NCBI RefSeq assembly: GCF_011769985.2
Contig: NZ_CP039734.2
Span: forward strand, 1,860,001 to 1,924,000
Origin: Sulfurospirillum diekertiae
GTDB lineage: Bacteria > Campylobacterota > Campylobacteria > Campylobacterales > Sulfurospirillaceae
DNA: 64,000 bases
Direction: 5' to 3'
The position numbers and the translations under genes were made by a program. Each line of letters starts with the position of its first letter. Position 1 is the first letter of the stretch. A model generated the notes under the pieces. That model saw only the letters and a list, made by a program, of their open reading frames with translations, had not been told where the DNA came from and searched no databases. This document shows positions 26,675 to 44,806 of the stretch, piece by piece.

Positions 26675-26739
26675 ATATTTGTTTGAGGTCGGTATTATAT
26701 CTTAGCTAAGATAAATTAAGTATTAAAAAAAGGGCCAAA

Positions 26740-27618
26740 ATGTCATTTAGTCTACAAAGATCACTTCAAACATCATTAAAAAGTTCTTGGACGATTTTGA
26801 AGCTCATTGTACCTATTTACATTTTGGCAGATATCCTCTTCTATTACAATCTTCTTTCGTATATTACCTTTATTTTTAAACCACTGGTCGCACTTTTAGG
26901 ACTCCCTCAGGAAACCGCTCTTTCCATTGTGAGTGGACTTTTTCTCAATCTTTATGCAGCTATTGCCTTTGCAGCACCTCTAGGACTTAGCCCAAAAGAA
27001 TGGACTGTCCTAGCCGTCTTTTTAGGTATAGCACATGCCCTTATTGTCGAAACAGAAATTATGAAACGATTAGGTATTTCAAGAGTATATTCCATTCTTT
27101 TAAGGCTTTGTGCTGGATTACTGGTAGGAGGATTAACCTCAAAACTTCCTCAGAGTTGGTTTTCTAATGAACTAAGCCAAGAAGCGATGGTACCATCACA
27201 CCCTTTGTATCATTCGCTCAGTGATCTGTTACAAAATTCTTTGTATGAATCACTTTCGCTATCACTAAAAGTTATTCTACTGGTTACGACACTTATTTTC
27301 GTTCTTGACTTCATTAAATCACTTCACATGATTGAAAAACACTCGCAAAAAGTGAATAGTGGTTTTTCAATTTTGGTCGGTGTAATTTTAGGAATCACTT
27401 ATGGTGCTGGTATATTAATTGCAGAATATGAAAAAGGGATTTTACAAAAACGAGAAATTTTATTTATTGGTACCTATTTAATGATCTGTCATGCAATTAT
27501 TGAAGATACGCTCCTTTTTGTTATCTTTGGAGCCAATCTATGGATTATGGTAGGCTTACGCCTCACGTTTGCAACCCTTATCGCTTATCTTGTTTTAAAA
27601 TATACAAAAATTACTTAA
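26740..27618 (+). CDS. nucleoside-recognition (Gate) domain membrane protein
   Basis: A 292-residue integral membrane protein with about eight TM segments in two similar halves, as in the SpmA/YjiH-type Gate family (FLNLYAAIAFAAPLGLSPKEW; VETEIMKRLG; ITYGAGILIAEYEKG; CHAIIEDTLLFVIFG). The transported ligand is unknown. It overlaps the convergent thioredoxin gene by 8 bp. Confidence 0.82.
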   Translation: MSFSLQRSLQTSLKSSWTILKLIVPIYILADILFYYNLLSYITFIFKPLVALLGLPQETALSIVSGLFLNLYAAIAFAAPLGLSPKEWTVLAVFLGIAHALIVETEIMKRLGISRVYSILLRLCAGLLVGGLTSKLPQSWFSNELSQEAMVPSHPLYHSLSDLLQNSLYESLSLSLKVILLVTTLIFVLDFIKSLHMIEKHSQKVNSGFSILVGVILGITYGAGILIAEYEKGILQKREILFIGTYLMICHAIIEDTLLFVIFGANLWIMVGLRLTFATLIAYLVLKYTKIT

Positions 27619-28003
27619 ATTCTTGCTCATAGACTTCATCTAGAAGCTCAATAAAACTCACAGGTTCAATGTATCCAGCAAAATCATCTATAATTTTAAG
27701 ATCTTTTGGCGATAAGATCAAATTGGTAGGAAAATACTTTACATGTAAGGCTTGAGGTAACTCGGGATTTTCTCGATTGATAGTTACATGTAAATATTTT
27801 TTTTCAATCTGATTACGATATAGTGCATTTTCAAAGACATCTTTTTCCATTTTAATACAATAAGGGCAAAACTCTTTTGTCACACTTAGTAAAATTAATT
27901 TTTTTTCGTTAAGTGCCTTTTTACGTTCAGCTTCCAAAAAATCAGCGTGCAATGAGAGTGTGCCTAATAGAAATATGATTAAAACACAAATCCATTTTTT
28001 CAT
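27611..28003 (-). CDS. exported thioredoxin-like protein (SoxW/DsbD-C type)
   Basis: A signal peptide (residues 1-20) is followed by a thioredoxin fold with active site CPYC (C46, C49) and a cis-Pro-like KYFPTNLIL loop. 130 residues. Probably a periplasmic thiol reductase. Its ATG overlaps the stop of the DMT transporter gene. Two TTACATGTAA copies (27739, 27784) 45 bp apart encode LHVK and LHVT. Confidence 0.88.
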   Translation of the reverse strand: MKKWICVLIIFLLGTLSLHADFLEAERKKALNEKKLILLSVTKEFCPYCIKMEKDVFENALYRNQIEKKYLHVTINRENPELPQALHVKYFPTNLILSPKDLKIIDDFAGYIEPVSFIELLDEVYEQEFK

Positions 28004-28890
28004 CTGTCAACCTTCTTAACTCTTTGTTGTAATAATAAGCCTATTATAATAAAAATCAAACCTATATATGTTGAAAAAAGAATCACTTCTCCAACAAAAA
28101 TAGAAATAAACACTAAAGACAAAAAAGGAGAAATAAAAATAAGATTTGCAATTTTTGCTGTATTGGTACTCAGCTTCATCGCTTGTAGCCATAAAATAAA
28201 CGTAATACCCATCTCAAAAATACCGACATATGCCGAGCCTAAAAAACCATGGATATTAAACACCAAAGGATGAGACGTGATAAGAGCGTAAAATAAAATT
28301 GCAGGGACACCAAAAAGAAAATTGATAAAAAGACCTACCAGCGGATCTACATGTAACTTGGTATTATAAATCCAATACAATGACCATAAGACTGTTGAAA
28401 AAAGAGCTAGAAAAACACCTGTAAGACTATAAAAAGAGAAACCCCAGAGATCACCATGTGTCGAAATAATGAGAACACCAAAATAGCAAATAAGCCCTGC
28501 TAGAAAGTCATAAACACTTATTTTTTGTTTTAAAATAAAAACAGAGAGATAGGTTAACGTTAATGCCCATGTATAATTGATAGGCTGAGCCTCTTGTGCA
28601 GGCAATAGCTCATACGCATGAAACAAGACTAAATAGTAGATAAACGGGTTTATAAGCCCCAACAAAGCAAGTTTAAAATAGGTTTTTTTTGAATATAAAA
28701 ATAAAATATAAAATTTGCGTTGATATCCCATCGCACAGGAAAATACACATAAGGAAAAAAAAGAGGCATAAAGAAGAAGGTTTAAGGCATCAAAATAGGC
28801 TAAGGATAATTTAAAAGCACTTGCAACCGTAGACCACAGTAAAACAGCAGAAATGGCAAAGAAATAAGCTTTTGATTGATTTTTTTTCAA
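28000..28890 (-). CDS. EamA/DMT-family transporter
   Basis: 296 residues with ten TM helices in two EamA repeats, opening with AVLLWSTVASAFKLSL and ending with FVGEVILFSTYIGLIFIIIGLLLQ. It exports or imports small metabolites; the substrate is unknown. It is coupled by ATGA to the thioredoxin-like gene. The start lies close to the 3' end of the first rRNA operon. Confidence 0.88.
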   Translation of the reverse strand: MKKNQSKAYFFAISAVLLWSTVASAFKLSLAYFDALNLLLYASFFSLCVFSCAMGYQRKFYILFLYSKKTYFKLALLGLINPFIYYLVLFHAYELLPAQEAQPINYTWALTLTYLSVFILKQKISVYDFLAGLICYFGVLIISTHGDLWGFSFYSLTGVFLALFSTVLWSLYWIYNTKLHVDPLVGLFINFLFGVPAILFYALITSHPLVFNIHGFLGSAYVGIFEMGITFILWLQAMKLSTNTAKIANLIFISPFLSLVFISIFVGEVILFSTYIGLIFIIIGLLLQQRVKKVDR

Positions 28891-28940
28891 GGGATAGCGC
28901 CTTTGAATAAGACGAGATGATGAGTTGTAAAAGGAAGAAT

Positions 28941-29067
28941 CACGGAACTGGCAGCGACCTACGTTTCCATCCCAGTAAGGGAAAGTATTATCGGCGATGA
29001 AGAGCTTAGCTTCCTGGTTCGAAATGGGACAGGGCGTTTCCTCTTCTCTATAGCCACCAGAATCGTG
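28941..29067 (-). rRNA. rrf: 5S rRNA, operon 1
   Basis: The minus strand shows the 5S pattern (ends pair: CACGATTCTGGTGGCT with TGGCAGCGACCTACG near the 3' side; CCTGTCCCATTTCGAACC in the middle). Nearly identical to 34764-34890. End coordinates are approximate. Confidence 0.9.
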
Positions 29068-29199
29068 AATTAAATCTATGTCGCATTATAGCGAAATAGG
29101 CTTAATTCACCATTCTTCAGGTGATTTTAGTATTGTCTAGTCAACAAAGCGCTTTACACTTAATAAGGAAGTGAAATAGCATTATCATACGTTATAATA

Positions 29200-32103
<2,904 letters not shown>

Positions 32104-32327
32104 TATTCGTATTCTAATGCACATTTCACTCCCTTATTAAATGTAAACCATCTAACAAGTTGTAAATTGTTTTTTTGCGTTTTGTTGACTTTGACAATAA
32201 TAAATTAAATAACATTTAGACTAAAAAGTCTAATATAAAAACAACCACAATTGTTCTTATATTAGACGTTGTGTCCTCATTTTCACTAACAATGTCTTGA
32301 TACAATCTTTCACCATTTTTGATAAAA

Positions 32328-32403
32328 TGGTGGAGAATAGCGGGATCGAACCGCTGACCTCCTGCGTGCAAAGCAGGCGCTCTCCCAGCTGAGCTAATTC
32401 CCC
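32328..32403 (-). tRNA. tRNA-Ala (TGC), operon 1
   Basis: 76 nt with encoded CCA; the anticodon loop TTTGCAC contains TGC and the acceptor GGGGAAT pairs with ATTCTCC with one mismatch. It lies in the 16S-23S spacer, one base from tRNA-Ile. Confidence 0.95.
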
Positions 32404-32404
32404 A

Positions 32405-32481
32405 TGGTGGGCTTAAGAGGACTCGAACCTCTGACCTTACCCTTATCAGGGGTACGCTCTAACCACCTGAGCTATAAGCCC
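32405..32481 (-). tRNA. tRNA-Ile (GAT), operon 1
   Basis: 77 nt with encoded CCA; the anticodon loop CTGATAA contains GAT and the acceptor GGGCTTA pairs with TAAGCCC. Only one base separates it from tRNA-Ala in this operon. Confidence 0.95.
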
Positions 32482-32663
32482 CTCTATCTCTTACAACGCT
32501 CAAGAAGCTAAACTCCTTTACCTACGCTAACCGCTAAGGTACTAAAGCCAGCTGACGTTGTCAGCAGAATCTTTTCTTGTCTTCATTCAATCTCTCAAAA
32601 CTAAATAAGCTTCCCTAGCTGTGCTCGCCGGAGCACCATTGTGAGATAGTGCCCCAATACTCT

Positions 32664-34175
<1,512 letters not shown>

Positions 34176-34377
34176 TTTTTATGAAGTGTTCTTCATTTGA
34201 CTTAAAGTATCTCTTTTTTTAATAAAGAGTTGATAATCTCTTTTTTCGCGTCACTGACTAAGGTCGCTTATTTAGATTTCAAAGATTGAATTTGACATTG
34301 TTAAAATGGTAATGAACGTGAAGCTTATCCCCTACTTTGGGTACTTCTCTTTAACCCCGCTTTCTCAAACGAGGACG

Positions 34378-34420
34378 AAATTATATATCCTTACACCTTA
34401 CAAAGACATTAAATATATCT
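34378..34420 (-). promoter_or_regulatory. promoter of rRNA operon 1
   Basis: On the minus strand a TATAAT -10 box (34380-34385, in GGATATATAATTTCG) lies about 205 bp upstream of 16S. The sequence from here to 16S is the same in both operons, while the upstream DNA differs, as expected for a promoter plus leader. The -35 box is only weakly defined. Confidence 0.55.
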
Positions 34421-34763
34421 CACCATTAAAAGAAATTAGTTCTGTGCTGATATATATGTATATCCTGTCTCTTGCTTCATTGTTATTACAATTAGAAGAC
34501 TGACAATGTATAGAAGAATTTGATAAGAAAAAAGAAAAATTTGAATTTAAAGTAGAAAAGCTACGCTTATTAAACATGATAAAAATACACTTTATTTTTT
34601 TAGGCAAGTAAAAAGCTACGAGAGATAAAGAAGTGTAAAAAGATAAGGAGAGATCATATAATTATTTATTATCAGACAATGATAAAGCTTTATATTGAGA
34701 ATAATCAGAGGGATACCGCTTTTGAATAAGACGAGATAAAAGATGAGTTGTAAAAGGAAGAAT
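34421..34763. other. spacer between tandem rRNA operons
   Basis: AT-rich sequence separating the operon 1 promoter from the operon 2 5S gene. No gene with good support; short frames on either strand have no ribosome-binding site or family resemblance. Near 34710 it resumes similarity to the DNA beside the operon 1 5S (TTTGAATAAGACGAGAT). Confidence 0.5.
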
Positions 34764-34890
34764 CACGGAACTGGCAGCGACCTACGTTTCCATCCCAGTA
34801 AGGGAAAGTATTATCGGCGATGAAGAGCTTAGCTTCCTGGTTCGAAATGGGACAGGGCGTTTCCTCTTCTCTATAGCCACCAGAATCGTG
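34764..34890 (-). rRNA. rrf: 5S rRNA, operon 2
   Basis: Same sequence as the operon 1 5S gene, with the same flanks. End coordinates are approximate. Confidence 0.9.
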
Positions 34891-35021
34891 AATTAAATCT
34901 ATGTCGTATTATAGCGAAATAGGCTTAATTCACCATTCTTCAGGTGATTTTAGTATTGTCTAGTCAACAAAGCGCTTTACACTTAATAAGGAAGTGAATA
35001 GCATTATCATACGTTATAATA

Positions 35022-37925
<2,904 letters not shown>

Positions 37926-38148
37926 TATTGTATTCTAATGCACATTTCACTCCCTTATTAAATGTAAACCATCTAACAAGTTGTAAATTGTTTTTTTGCG
38001 TTTTGTTGACTTTGACAATAATAAATTAAATAACATTTAGACTAAAAAGTCTAATATAAAAACAACCACAATTGTTCTTATATTAGACGTTGTGTCCTCA
38101 TTTTCACTAACAATGTCTTGATACAATCTTTCACCATTTTTGATAAAA

Positions 38149-38224
38149 TGGTGGAGAATAGCGGGATCGAACCGCTGACCTCCTGCGTGCAAAGCAGGCG
38201 CTCTCCCAGCTGAGCTAATTCCCC
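38149..38224 (-). tRNA. tRNA-Ala (TGC), operon 2
   Basis: Identical to the operon 1 copy, anticodon TGC. In this operon 132 bp separate it from tRNA-Ile instead of 1 bp. Confidence 0.95.
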
Positions 38225-38228
38225 ATGG

Positions 38229-38354
38229 CTGGCCTGATGACGCAGTTATTTTCTGCAGAGACAAGGCAGTTTTTTAAATGGTGCAGGAGCGTACATTAAG
38301 TACGTGACTAAACCATTTAAAAAACTAACACAGGCTATGCGAAAAAGAACAAGT
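38229..38354. mobile_element. MITE-like palindromic insertion between rRNA-operon tRNAs
   Basis: An insertion of about 126 bp, absent from operon 1, flanked by a 5-bp duplication CATGG (38224-38228 and 38355-38359). It is built as a long imperfect palindrome: 13-bp arms GTTTTTTAAATGG (38269-38281) and CCATTTAAAAAAC (38313-38325) around a central CGTAC-5-GTACG hairpin (38290-38304), with outer arms of weaker similarity. No coding capacity. It would fold as a long hairpin in the pre-rRNA. Confidence 0.75.
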
Positions 38355-38356
38355 CA

Positions 38357-38433
38357 TGGTGGGCTTAAGAGGACTCGAACCTCTGACCTTACCCTTATCA
38401 GGGGTACGCTCTAACCACCTGAGCTATAAGCCC
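38357..38433 (-). tRNA. tRNA-Ile (GAT), operon 2
   Basis: Identical to the operon 1 copy, anticodon GAT. The spacer on its 16S side is about 90 bp shorter than in operon 1. Confidence 0.95.
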
Positions 38434-38525
38434 GTTTCGTTGTCTTCATTCAATCTCTCAAAACTAAATAAGCTTCCCTAGCTGTGCTCGCCGGAGCACC
38501 ATTGTGAGATAGTGCCCCAATACTC

Positions 38526-40029
<1,504 letters not shown>

Positions 40030-40231
40030 TTTTTATGAAGTGTTCTTCATTTGACTTAAAGTATCTCTTTTTTTAATAAAGAGTTGATAATCTCTTTTTT
40101 CGCGTCACTGACTAAGGTCGCTTATTTAGATTTCAAAGATTGAATTTGACATTGTTAAAATGGTAATGAACGTGAAGCTTATCCCCTACTTTGGGTACTT
40201 CTCTTTAACCCCGCTTTCTCAAACGAGGACG

Positions 40232-40272
40232 AAATTATATATCCTTACACCTTAAAACTATGTTAAAGAAAT
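40232..40272 (-). promoter_or_regulatory. promoter of rRNA operon 2
   Basis: The TATAAT -10 box (40234-40239) and leader are identical to operon 1. Upstream, TTAACA about 19 bases away is a plausible -35. The operon similarity ends here, before the pseudopilin gene. Confidence 0.55.
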
Positions 40273-40280
40273 TAAGAGGT

Positions 40281-40952
40281 TTATAGAATGTGTGTGTAGC
40301 CTGTTTCAGCTTCTATTGCAATACTGACTTTTTGAGCAGAGCCATCAGTACAATCTTTATCACACAAAGTGATTTTACATTGTGTCGTTAAAAGTTTATG
40401 CCACCCTGTTGCAGGTAGTTCATATGGGTTTGTGGACAAAGAATTCATAGGTCTTCCTAAATAATCAAAGTGTATATATTTAACGTTAGATCTACAACCA
40501 CCACTAAAAGTTATATCTTTAATTCCATATTTATGACCAATATTTAATTCTTTAGTAGCACTTTGATCACTATAATGAATTATATTAGTTCCACTTGTCC
40601 CCCCTGTTAAATATTGGCTTGAATTAAGTGGATTGACTGCTACTTCACCCATATCTGGATTTCCTGTATGCCCTGCTTTCCAATCAGAGAAAATTGTATA
40701 TGCCCATTGATCATCGCTTCCGGTATTATTCGAAAAATATAATTGCCATCTCCCTAATGCCCAACTTGCATCCGTCAAACTAAACTTGTCATCCATCATC
40801 GCCAAATGTTGTGTATAGCGAATATGACTCACCAATTGATCGGCAGCTTCGCGTAGAGGATTGCGTTGAAAACCTGTCGAAACAAAATAAGATAAAATGC
40901 CTACGACAACTATCACAAACACCAATTCAAGCATCGTAAACGCTTTTTTCAT
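40281..40952 (-). CDS. type IV pilin-like / pseudopilin protein
   Basis: A prepilin N-terminal signal KKAFTMLELVFVIVVVGILS: short basic leader, cleavage before the Phe/Thr-Met-Leu-Glu block and a hydrophobic helix. The globular domain (about 30-223) has a cysteine pair (CKITLCDKDC) near the C-terminus. Probably part of a type II secretion or type IV pilus-like system whose core genes are elsewhere. Last gene of the pabA-GT39-pseudopilin unit. Confidence 0.85.
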   Translation of the reverse strand: MKKAFTMLELVFVIVVVGILSYFVSTGFQRNPLREAADQLVSHIRYTQHLAMMDDKFSLTDASWALGRWQLYFSNNTGSDDQWAYTIFSDWKAGHTGNPDMGEVAVNPLNSSQYLTGGTSGTNIIHYSDQSATKELNIGHKYGIKDITFSGGCRSNVKYIHFDYLGRPMNSLSTNPYELPATGWHKLLTTQCKITLCDKDCTDGSAQKVSIAIEAETGYTHIL

Positions 40953-40964
40953 TTTATCCTCTTT

Positions 40965-42155
40965 TTAATTTATACGATAAAGATAAAACGTTCTCACTGT
41001 TTTACCATAATAAGCAATATCGATCTGCTCAAACCCTTCTTCTATCTCTTTTTGATTCATAAGTTTATACGCTCCACCTCGTTCTATGTTGTAAAATTTA
41101 AGTCTGAGTGCCATTTTATCATCTTTTGTGATAACTTTATGGATGTCTCTTGCTTTCAACTCATTGGCTAGTTCTCTTGCAATATTATAGTTAATTGCAA
41201 AATGTTTAGAGGGCTCATTCATAAAAGCATACAATGGTTTATTGAAAAAACTAAGCATTGTGTTGATAAACAGTGTTATGAGCACTAAGATAAAGAAAAA
41301 TGTATGCAATTTACGAAAAGCAGGAAGTCTTACGCGATAGCTATTGAAAAAGACTTTCACCATCAAAGGGACAGAGAGTACAACAAAAGGAGCAAAATCT
41401 TCAAGCAAAAGCTTCTGGCGCAACGAAAGAAGCAGTGAAACGACTAATGAGAAGAAAGAGATATACCATAGAAGATTTTTTTCTTCTTTAATTAAAATGC
41501 GGTACATTGCATAGACAAAATATAAGAAAAGTAATGGAGAAAATACAATTGCATACACACCTAATGTGTCTATAAAATAGCCCCTAGGTTTTCCACCTGT
41601 ATCAAATCCATACAGATACATAGAAGCACTAAATAAAATCAGTGTCACAATAAGCAGATCTGTTTTGCGTTTCATCAGAGCATACACAAACAATGCAATG
41701 TAAAAAATAGCAAAGGAATTATCAACAAAAAGACATATGATCAGCACAATATGAGAAGCTACTTTCCATTCTTTAAGATAGAGATACGTAAATAAAAGGC
41801 TGAAGAAGATGACGACAATACCACTGTTAACTAAAAGCGCTACGCCATTAACCCCTGGCAAAAAAGCATAAATGGCAACCGAAACGATACGATCAATTCG
41901 TTTTTTTAAAAAAAGTTTGCCAATCTTATACAGTAAAATAATGGAAGTTAAATGTAAAAGGATAAAAGGCAAACGAAGCGCAAAATCATTTTGTCCTAAA
42001 AGCTGTGTCGAATATACTGCAAGATAATGAACGAGGTCATTGCCATTAAAAAAAGTATACGCCTCATCGTAGCTAATGGAAATGCTCTGCGCACCATAGG
42101 TGAGTAATGCACTACTGATAACAAGGATAAGAAGTAAAAAAAGTCTTTCTCTCAT
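40965..42155 (-). CDS. GT39/ArnT-like polytopic membrane glycosyltransferase
   Basis: 396 residues with about ten TM helices. The first periplasmic loop has SISYDEAYTFFNGND, where the acidic residues match the catalytic D/E of GT-C family enzymes (PMT/ArnT type), followed by GQNDFALRLPFILLH. It would use a polyprenyl-phosphate sugar donor. It overlaps the upstream amidotransferase by 4 bp; the functional link is unclear. Confidence 0.75.
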   Translation of the reverse strand: MRERLFLLLILVISSALLTYGAQSISISYDEAYTFFNGNDLVHYLAVYSTQLLGQNDFALRLPFILLHLTSIILLYKIGKLFLKKRIDRIVSVAIYAFLPGVNGVALLVNSGIVVIFFSLLFTYLYLKEWKVASHIVLIICLFVDNSFAIFYIALFVYALMKRKTDLLIVTLILFSASMYLYGFDTGGKPRGYFIDTLGVYAIVFSPLLFLYFVYAMYRILIKEEKNLLWYISFFSLVVSLLLSLRQKLLLEDFAPFVVLSVPLMVKVFFNSYRVRLPAFRKLHTFFFILVLITLFINTMLSFFNKPLYAFMNEPSKHFAINYNIARELANELKARDIHKVITKDDKMALRLKFYNIERGGAYKLMNQKEIEEGFEQIDIAYYGKTVRTFYLYRIN

Positions 42156-42721
42156 AGTTTTAAGAAGTTGTTTAAAATGGCATGTCCGTGTTCACTTAAA
42201 ATGGATTCTGGGTGAAACTGTACGCCATAGATTTGTTTGTCTTTTATTTGCAGTGCCATAATTTCATGGTCGTCCGTACTGTACGCCGTGGGAACAACTA
42301 CATCGGGAAGCCCTTCTTGTTCAACCGTTAGAGAATGATAACGCGTTGTTGTAAAGGTTTCAGGCAGACCATCAAACAGACAGCTGTTGTGAAGTTGTTT
42401 TGTAATAGACGTTTTCCCGTGCATCATGCGCTTCGCACGCACCACTTTTCCACCAAAAGCTTGTCCAATCGCTTGATGTCCTAAGCAAATACCTAAAATG
42501 GGGATTTTCCCACCAAAATATTTAATCACCTCAAGGCTAACACCCGCTTCATTAGGTGTTGCAGGACCTGGAGAAATAATAATTTTTTCGGGATGCAATG
42601 CTTCAATCTCTTCAACACTCAGCTCATCATTGCGAATCACTTTAAGATCAGCGCCTAGTTCTAAGCAATACTGAACGATGTTGTACGTAAAACTATCGTA
42701 ATTGTCTATCATCAATACCAT
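42152..42721 (-). CDS. anthranilate / aminodeoxychorismate synthase glutaminase subunit
   Basis: A class I glutamine amidotransferase, 189 residues from the ATG at 42721 (MVLMIDNYDSFTYNIV), preferred over an upstream TTG because GAGGG lies just before it. Catalytic Cys79 in GICLGHQ and the His-Glu of FHPES are present. Supplies ammonia to chorismate-using PabB or TrpE. No partner gene is in the window, so pabA and trpG cannot be distinguished; dual use is common. Confidence 0.92.
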   Translation of the reverse strand: MVLMIDNYDSFTYNIVQYCLELGADLKVIRNDELSVEEIEALHPEKIIISPGPATPNEAGVSLEVIKYFGGKIPILGICLGHQAIGQAFGGKVVRAKRMMHGKTSITKQLHNSCLFDGLPETFTTTRYHSLTVEQEGLPDVVVPTAYSTDDHEIMALQIKDKQIYGVQFHPESILSEHGHAILNNFLKL

Positions 42722-42885
42722 GTTTCTTTTTTCCCTCAAAAGCCCCTATTTTAGAGGTTTTTTTCTCACTCACATTTTTGGATTTCTCAGATTTCTACCC
42801 TATTTCTACCCTAAATGCTATATGCGATAAATATTGTATCAATTTTTGTGTTGTTTTTTAATTAATAGTTAGATTTTACAAAGAT

Positions 42886-42919
42886 CAAAAAAAAGCGATA
42901 GGAAGATTTTCTTCCTATC
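42886..42919 (-). terminator. intrinsic terminator of the HTH gene
   Basis: On the minus strand a perfect 10-bp stem (GATAGGAAGA / TCTTCCTATC, 3-base loop, 42897-42919) is followed by a run of eight T. It lies 11 bp after the HTH gene's stop. Confidence 0.85.
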
Positions 42920-42929
42920 TTCATAAAGG

Positions 42930-43154
42930 TTACTGTATTTGCACCAAATACTGAGCTACACCATGTACTGGGAACTTCACAGGTGCACGATTTCCAGTAC
43001 CTATTTTTTTGAAAGGTGGAAACAGCTTTGGATACTGTTTACGCTTTCTATCAACCGTTGATATGCTGATATTTAACACTTCAGCCACCTCTTCTCTTGT
43101 AAGCATATAGCCATACTTTTCTAACAATTTTTGAACCAAAAGTTCAACGTCCAT
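42930..43154 (-). CDS. AlpA-like helix-turn-helix protein
   Basis: 74 residues from the ATG at 43154, which follows AAAGGATTGTCG; an upstream start at 43193 is less likely. HTH: MLTREEVAEVLNISISTVDRKR, then FPPFKKIGTGNRAPVKFPVH. Such proteins are common in mobile elements; here it stands alone with its own terminator and may be a leftover regulator. Confidence 0.8.
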   Translation of the reverse strand: MDVELLVQKLLEKYGYMLTREEVAEVLNISISTVDRKRKQYPKLFPPFKKIGTGNRAPVKFPVHGVAQYLVQIQ

Positions 43155-43193
43155 CGACAATCCTTTTGTTGATGAACGCATTATGTTAAACAT

Positions 43194-43863
43194 TGTTTTG
43201 CTTCATGGCATAAAATAGGCATGAAGACTTTTTTAACATGGTATATAGTTAAAACCTATACCAACTATGCTTCTGACAATTAAATTCTAAAGATCTAAAA
43301 GGAGCTTAGATCCTTCTTTCATTTTCCTCCATTGTGTTTGTTTAACACAACACGTTACCTGCTAGTAAAAATTTAACAGATGGCATAATTAAAGCATAGT
43401 AATTATAAAAAAATTATTAATCAAAATGCTTCAAAATGCCCTTTAAATAGACTTTTTGTTAGTTTGTCAACAACGGTGTTGACAAAATTCATTTGTAAAA
43501 TATTGCTATTGTTCAAAAAAGAGTCAGTCTTTAAACTAACTCTTTTTTTGTAAACATAATTGACTTCTCAGTTTTAGTCACTCTCCAATTCAATTAAAGG
43601 CTAGGAGGCGATCTTCAACTTAAAAATCTCTGTAGAATTTTGTACTTCGGCTAATAATCCTTGAAGTTAATATTGAATTTTATCAATATTCTTAGTATAA
43701 AAGATACTAAATTTCATATTGTATTATTAACGGATACTGGGCGCACTTTATTTAAGATTGTTTTAGCAACATCAAGAGTTATTTCTTGGTGTAGGAATGA
43801 AGCATAAGTAATAATACTAGTAATCACGCAGAGATCTTCATCTATATTTTTAGAAAAATGGAG
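43194..43863. other. gene-free region with a hairpin
   Basis: About 670 bp without a supported gene. It contains a stem-loop with A and T flanks at 43515-43549 (AAAGAGTCAGT / ACTAACTCTTT) that could terminate transcription either way. A CTAGGAGGCG at 43602 resembles a ribosome-binding site but no frame follows. Confidence 0.5.
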
Positions 43864-43878
43864 GGAGCATTACGCTCC
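43864..43878 (-). terminator. short hairpin after the outer-membrane protein gene
   Basis: GGAGC-5-GCTCC stem, followed on the minus strand within a few bases by CCATTTTT. It lies 6 bp beyond the stop of the barrel protein gene. Confidence 0.6.
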
Positions 43879-43883
43879 TTGTT

Positions 43884-44378
43884 TTAAAATCTATACTTAA
43901 GATTCAAACCAATCGTATCAAAGTCATAATCCTTATAATCACTCCTACTCATATGATAGGTCTTATACTCAATCGCTGTTATAATATGCTGAGTTATAGG
44001 ATATTCCATACCCGCGCCATAGCCAAGCCCATAACCACTTGTGCCGTCTAAATCTTGGAGTTTGTACCCACCAATAGCATAAACATTTAACTTATCCCAA
44101 ATGTTGTAGCCCAATTTTAGGTCGCCATTGAGTCCATAAATGTGTGTATCGCTTATAGTAGCAGTCTCCAAATCAAAAGAAACACCGAAAAAAACTTTAT
44201 TATCGAAAATTCGATTGACCCCATACCCTATTGTATAGTTAGCTCCATCACCTCCATCATTTATCGATAAATGAGACAACCCCACATGGAGGTCATAGTA
44301 AAAATCTTCTGCAAAGATAGGTGATGAAAAAGTAGCGATTGCCACACCACCCACTAAAAAGCGTTGTATAAATGTCAT
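43884..44378 (-). CDS. outer-membrane beta-barrel protein (porin-like)
   Basis: A signal peptide (residues 1-23, ending SSPIFA) is followed by alternating amphipathic strands with Gly/Tyr/Asp turns and a C-terminal aromatic residue (LKYRF), the signal for BAM insertion. 164 residues predict an 8-strand barrel of the OmpW/OmpA-barrel size class. Function unknown. Confidence 0.8.
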   Translation of the reverse strand: MTFIQRFLVGGVAIATFSSPIFAEDFYYDLHVGLSHLSINDGGDGANYTIGYGVNRIFDNKVFFGVSFDLETATISDTHIYGLNGDLKLGYNIWDKLNVYAIGGYKLQDLDGTSGYGLGYGAGMEYPITQHIITAIEYKTYHMSRSDYKDYDFDTIGLNLKYRF

Positions 44379-44602
44379 TTCAATTCCTTAGACTATTGTT
44401 GATGATGCATGTATGATTTCTCATAGTTACATGCACTCTATTGATGTTGAATCGTGTCATCGCCCACAAAAACCACTCTTTCAAAAGACTCTTTCCCTTT
44501 TGTCGAGTGCTATCGTAGAGTAAGTGTGAGACAAAAACTGTCAAAAAGCGAGGTAAAAATAGAGAGAAATTGGATAGTTGAGATGTTTACATGTAAAAAG
44601 AT

Positions 44603-44806
44603 TTATGGATTGAGGAGTAAGTGTTGCAACGTAATCAGATCTATAATCTTTTGATCAGCAGAATCAGGATAGTTTTTAAAGAGTATAAAACCTAGAGTTT
44701 GCAGTTTTTCAAGAAGATGTGGAAGTAATGGGCACCTTGAGATAGCATAGAGCTTTTCAGGCGTACATTTCACTATATTTTTAAAATGTTCTAGGTTCGA
44801 AAGCAA
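44603..44806 (-). CDS. possible gene remnant at the distal end of CRISPR array 1
   Basis: A 67-codon frame (LSNLEHFKNIVKCTPEKLYA ... LITLQHLLLNP) whose first codons lie in the degenerate terminal repeat of array 1. Composition looks protein-like and helical, but there is no ribosome-binding site and no recognisable family. It may be the 3' end of a gene cut by the array. Confidence 0.3.
   Translation of the reverse strand: MLSNLEHFKNIVKCTPEKLYAISRCPLLPHLLEKLQTLGFILFKNYPDSADQKIIDLITLQHLLLNP

Noticed and set aside
34306-34607. Short frames on both strands between the rRNA operons
   Set aside because: AT-rich low-complexity translations without start signals; they overlap the rRNA promoter.
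44454-44654. A 66-codon plus-strand frame left of array 1
   Set aside because: No ribosome-binding site, odd composition, and it runs through a palindrome copy; no protein-like pattern.
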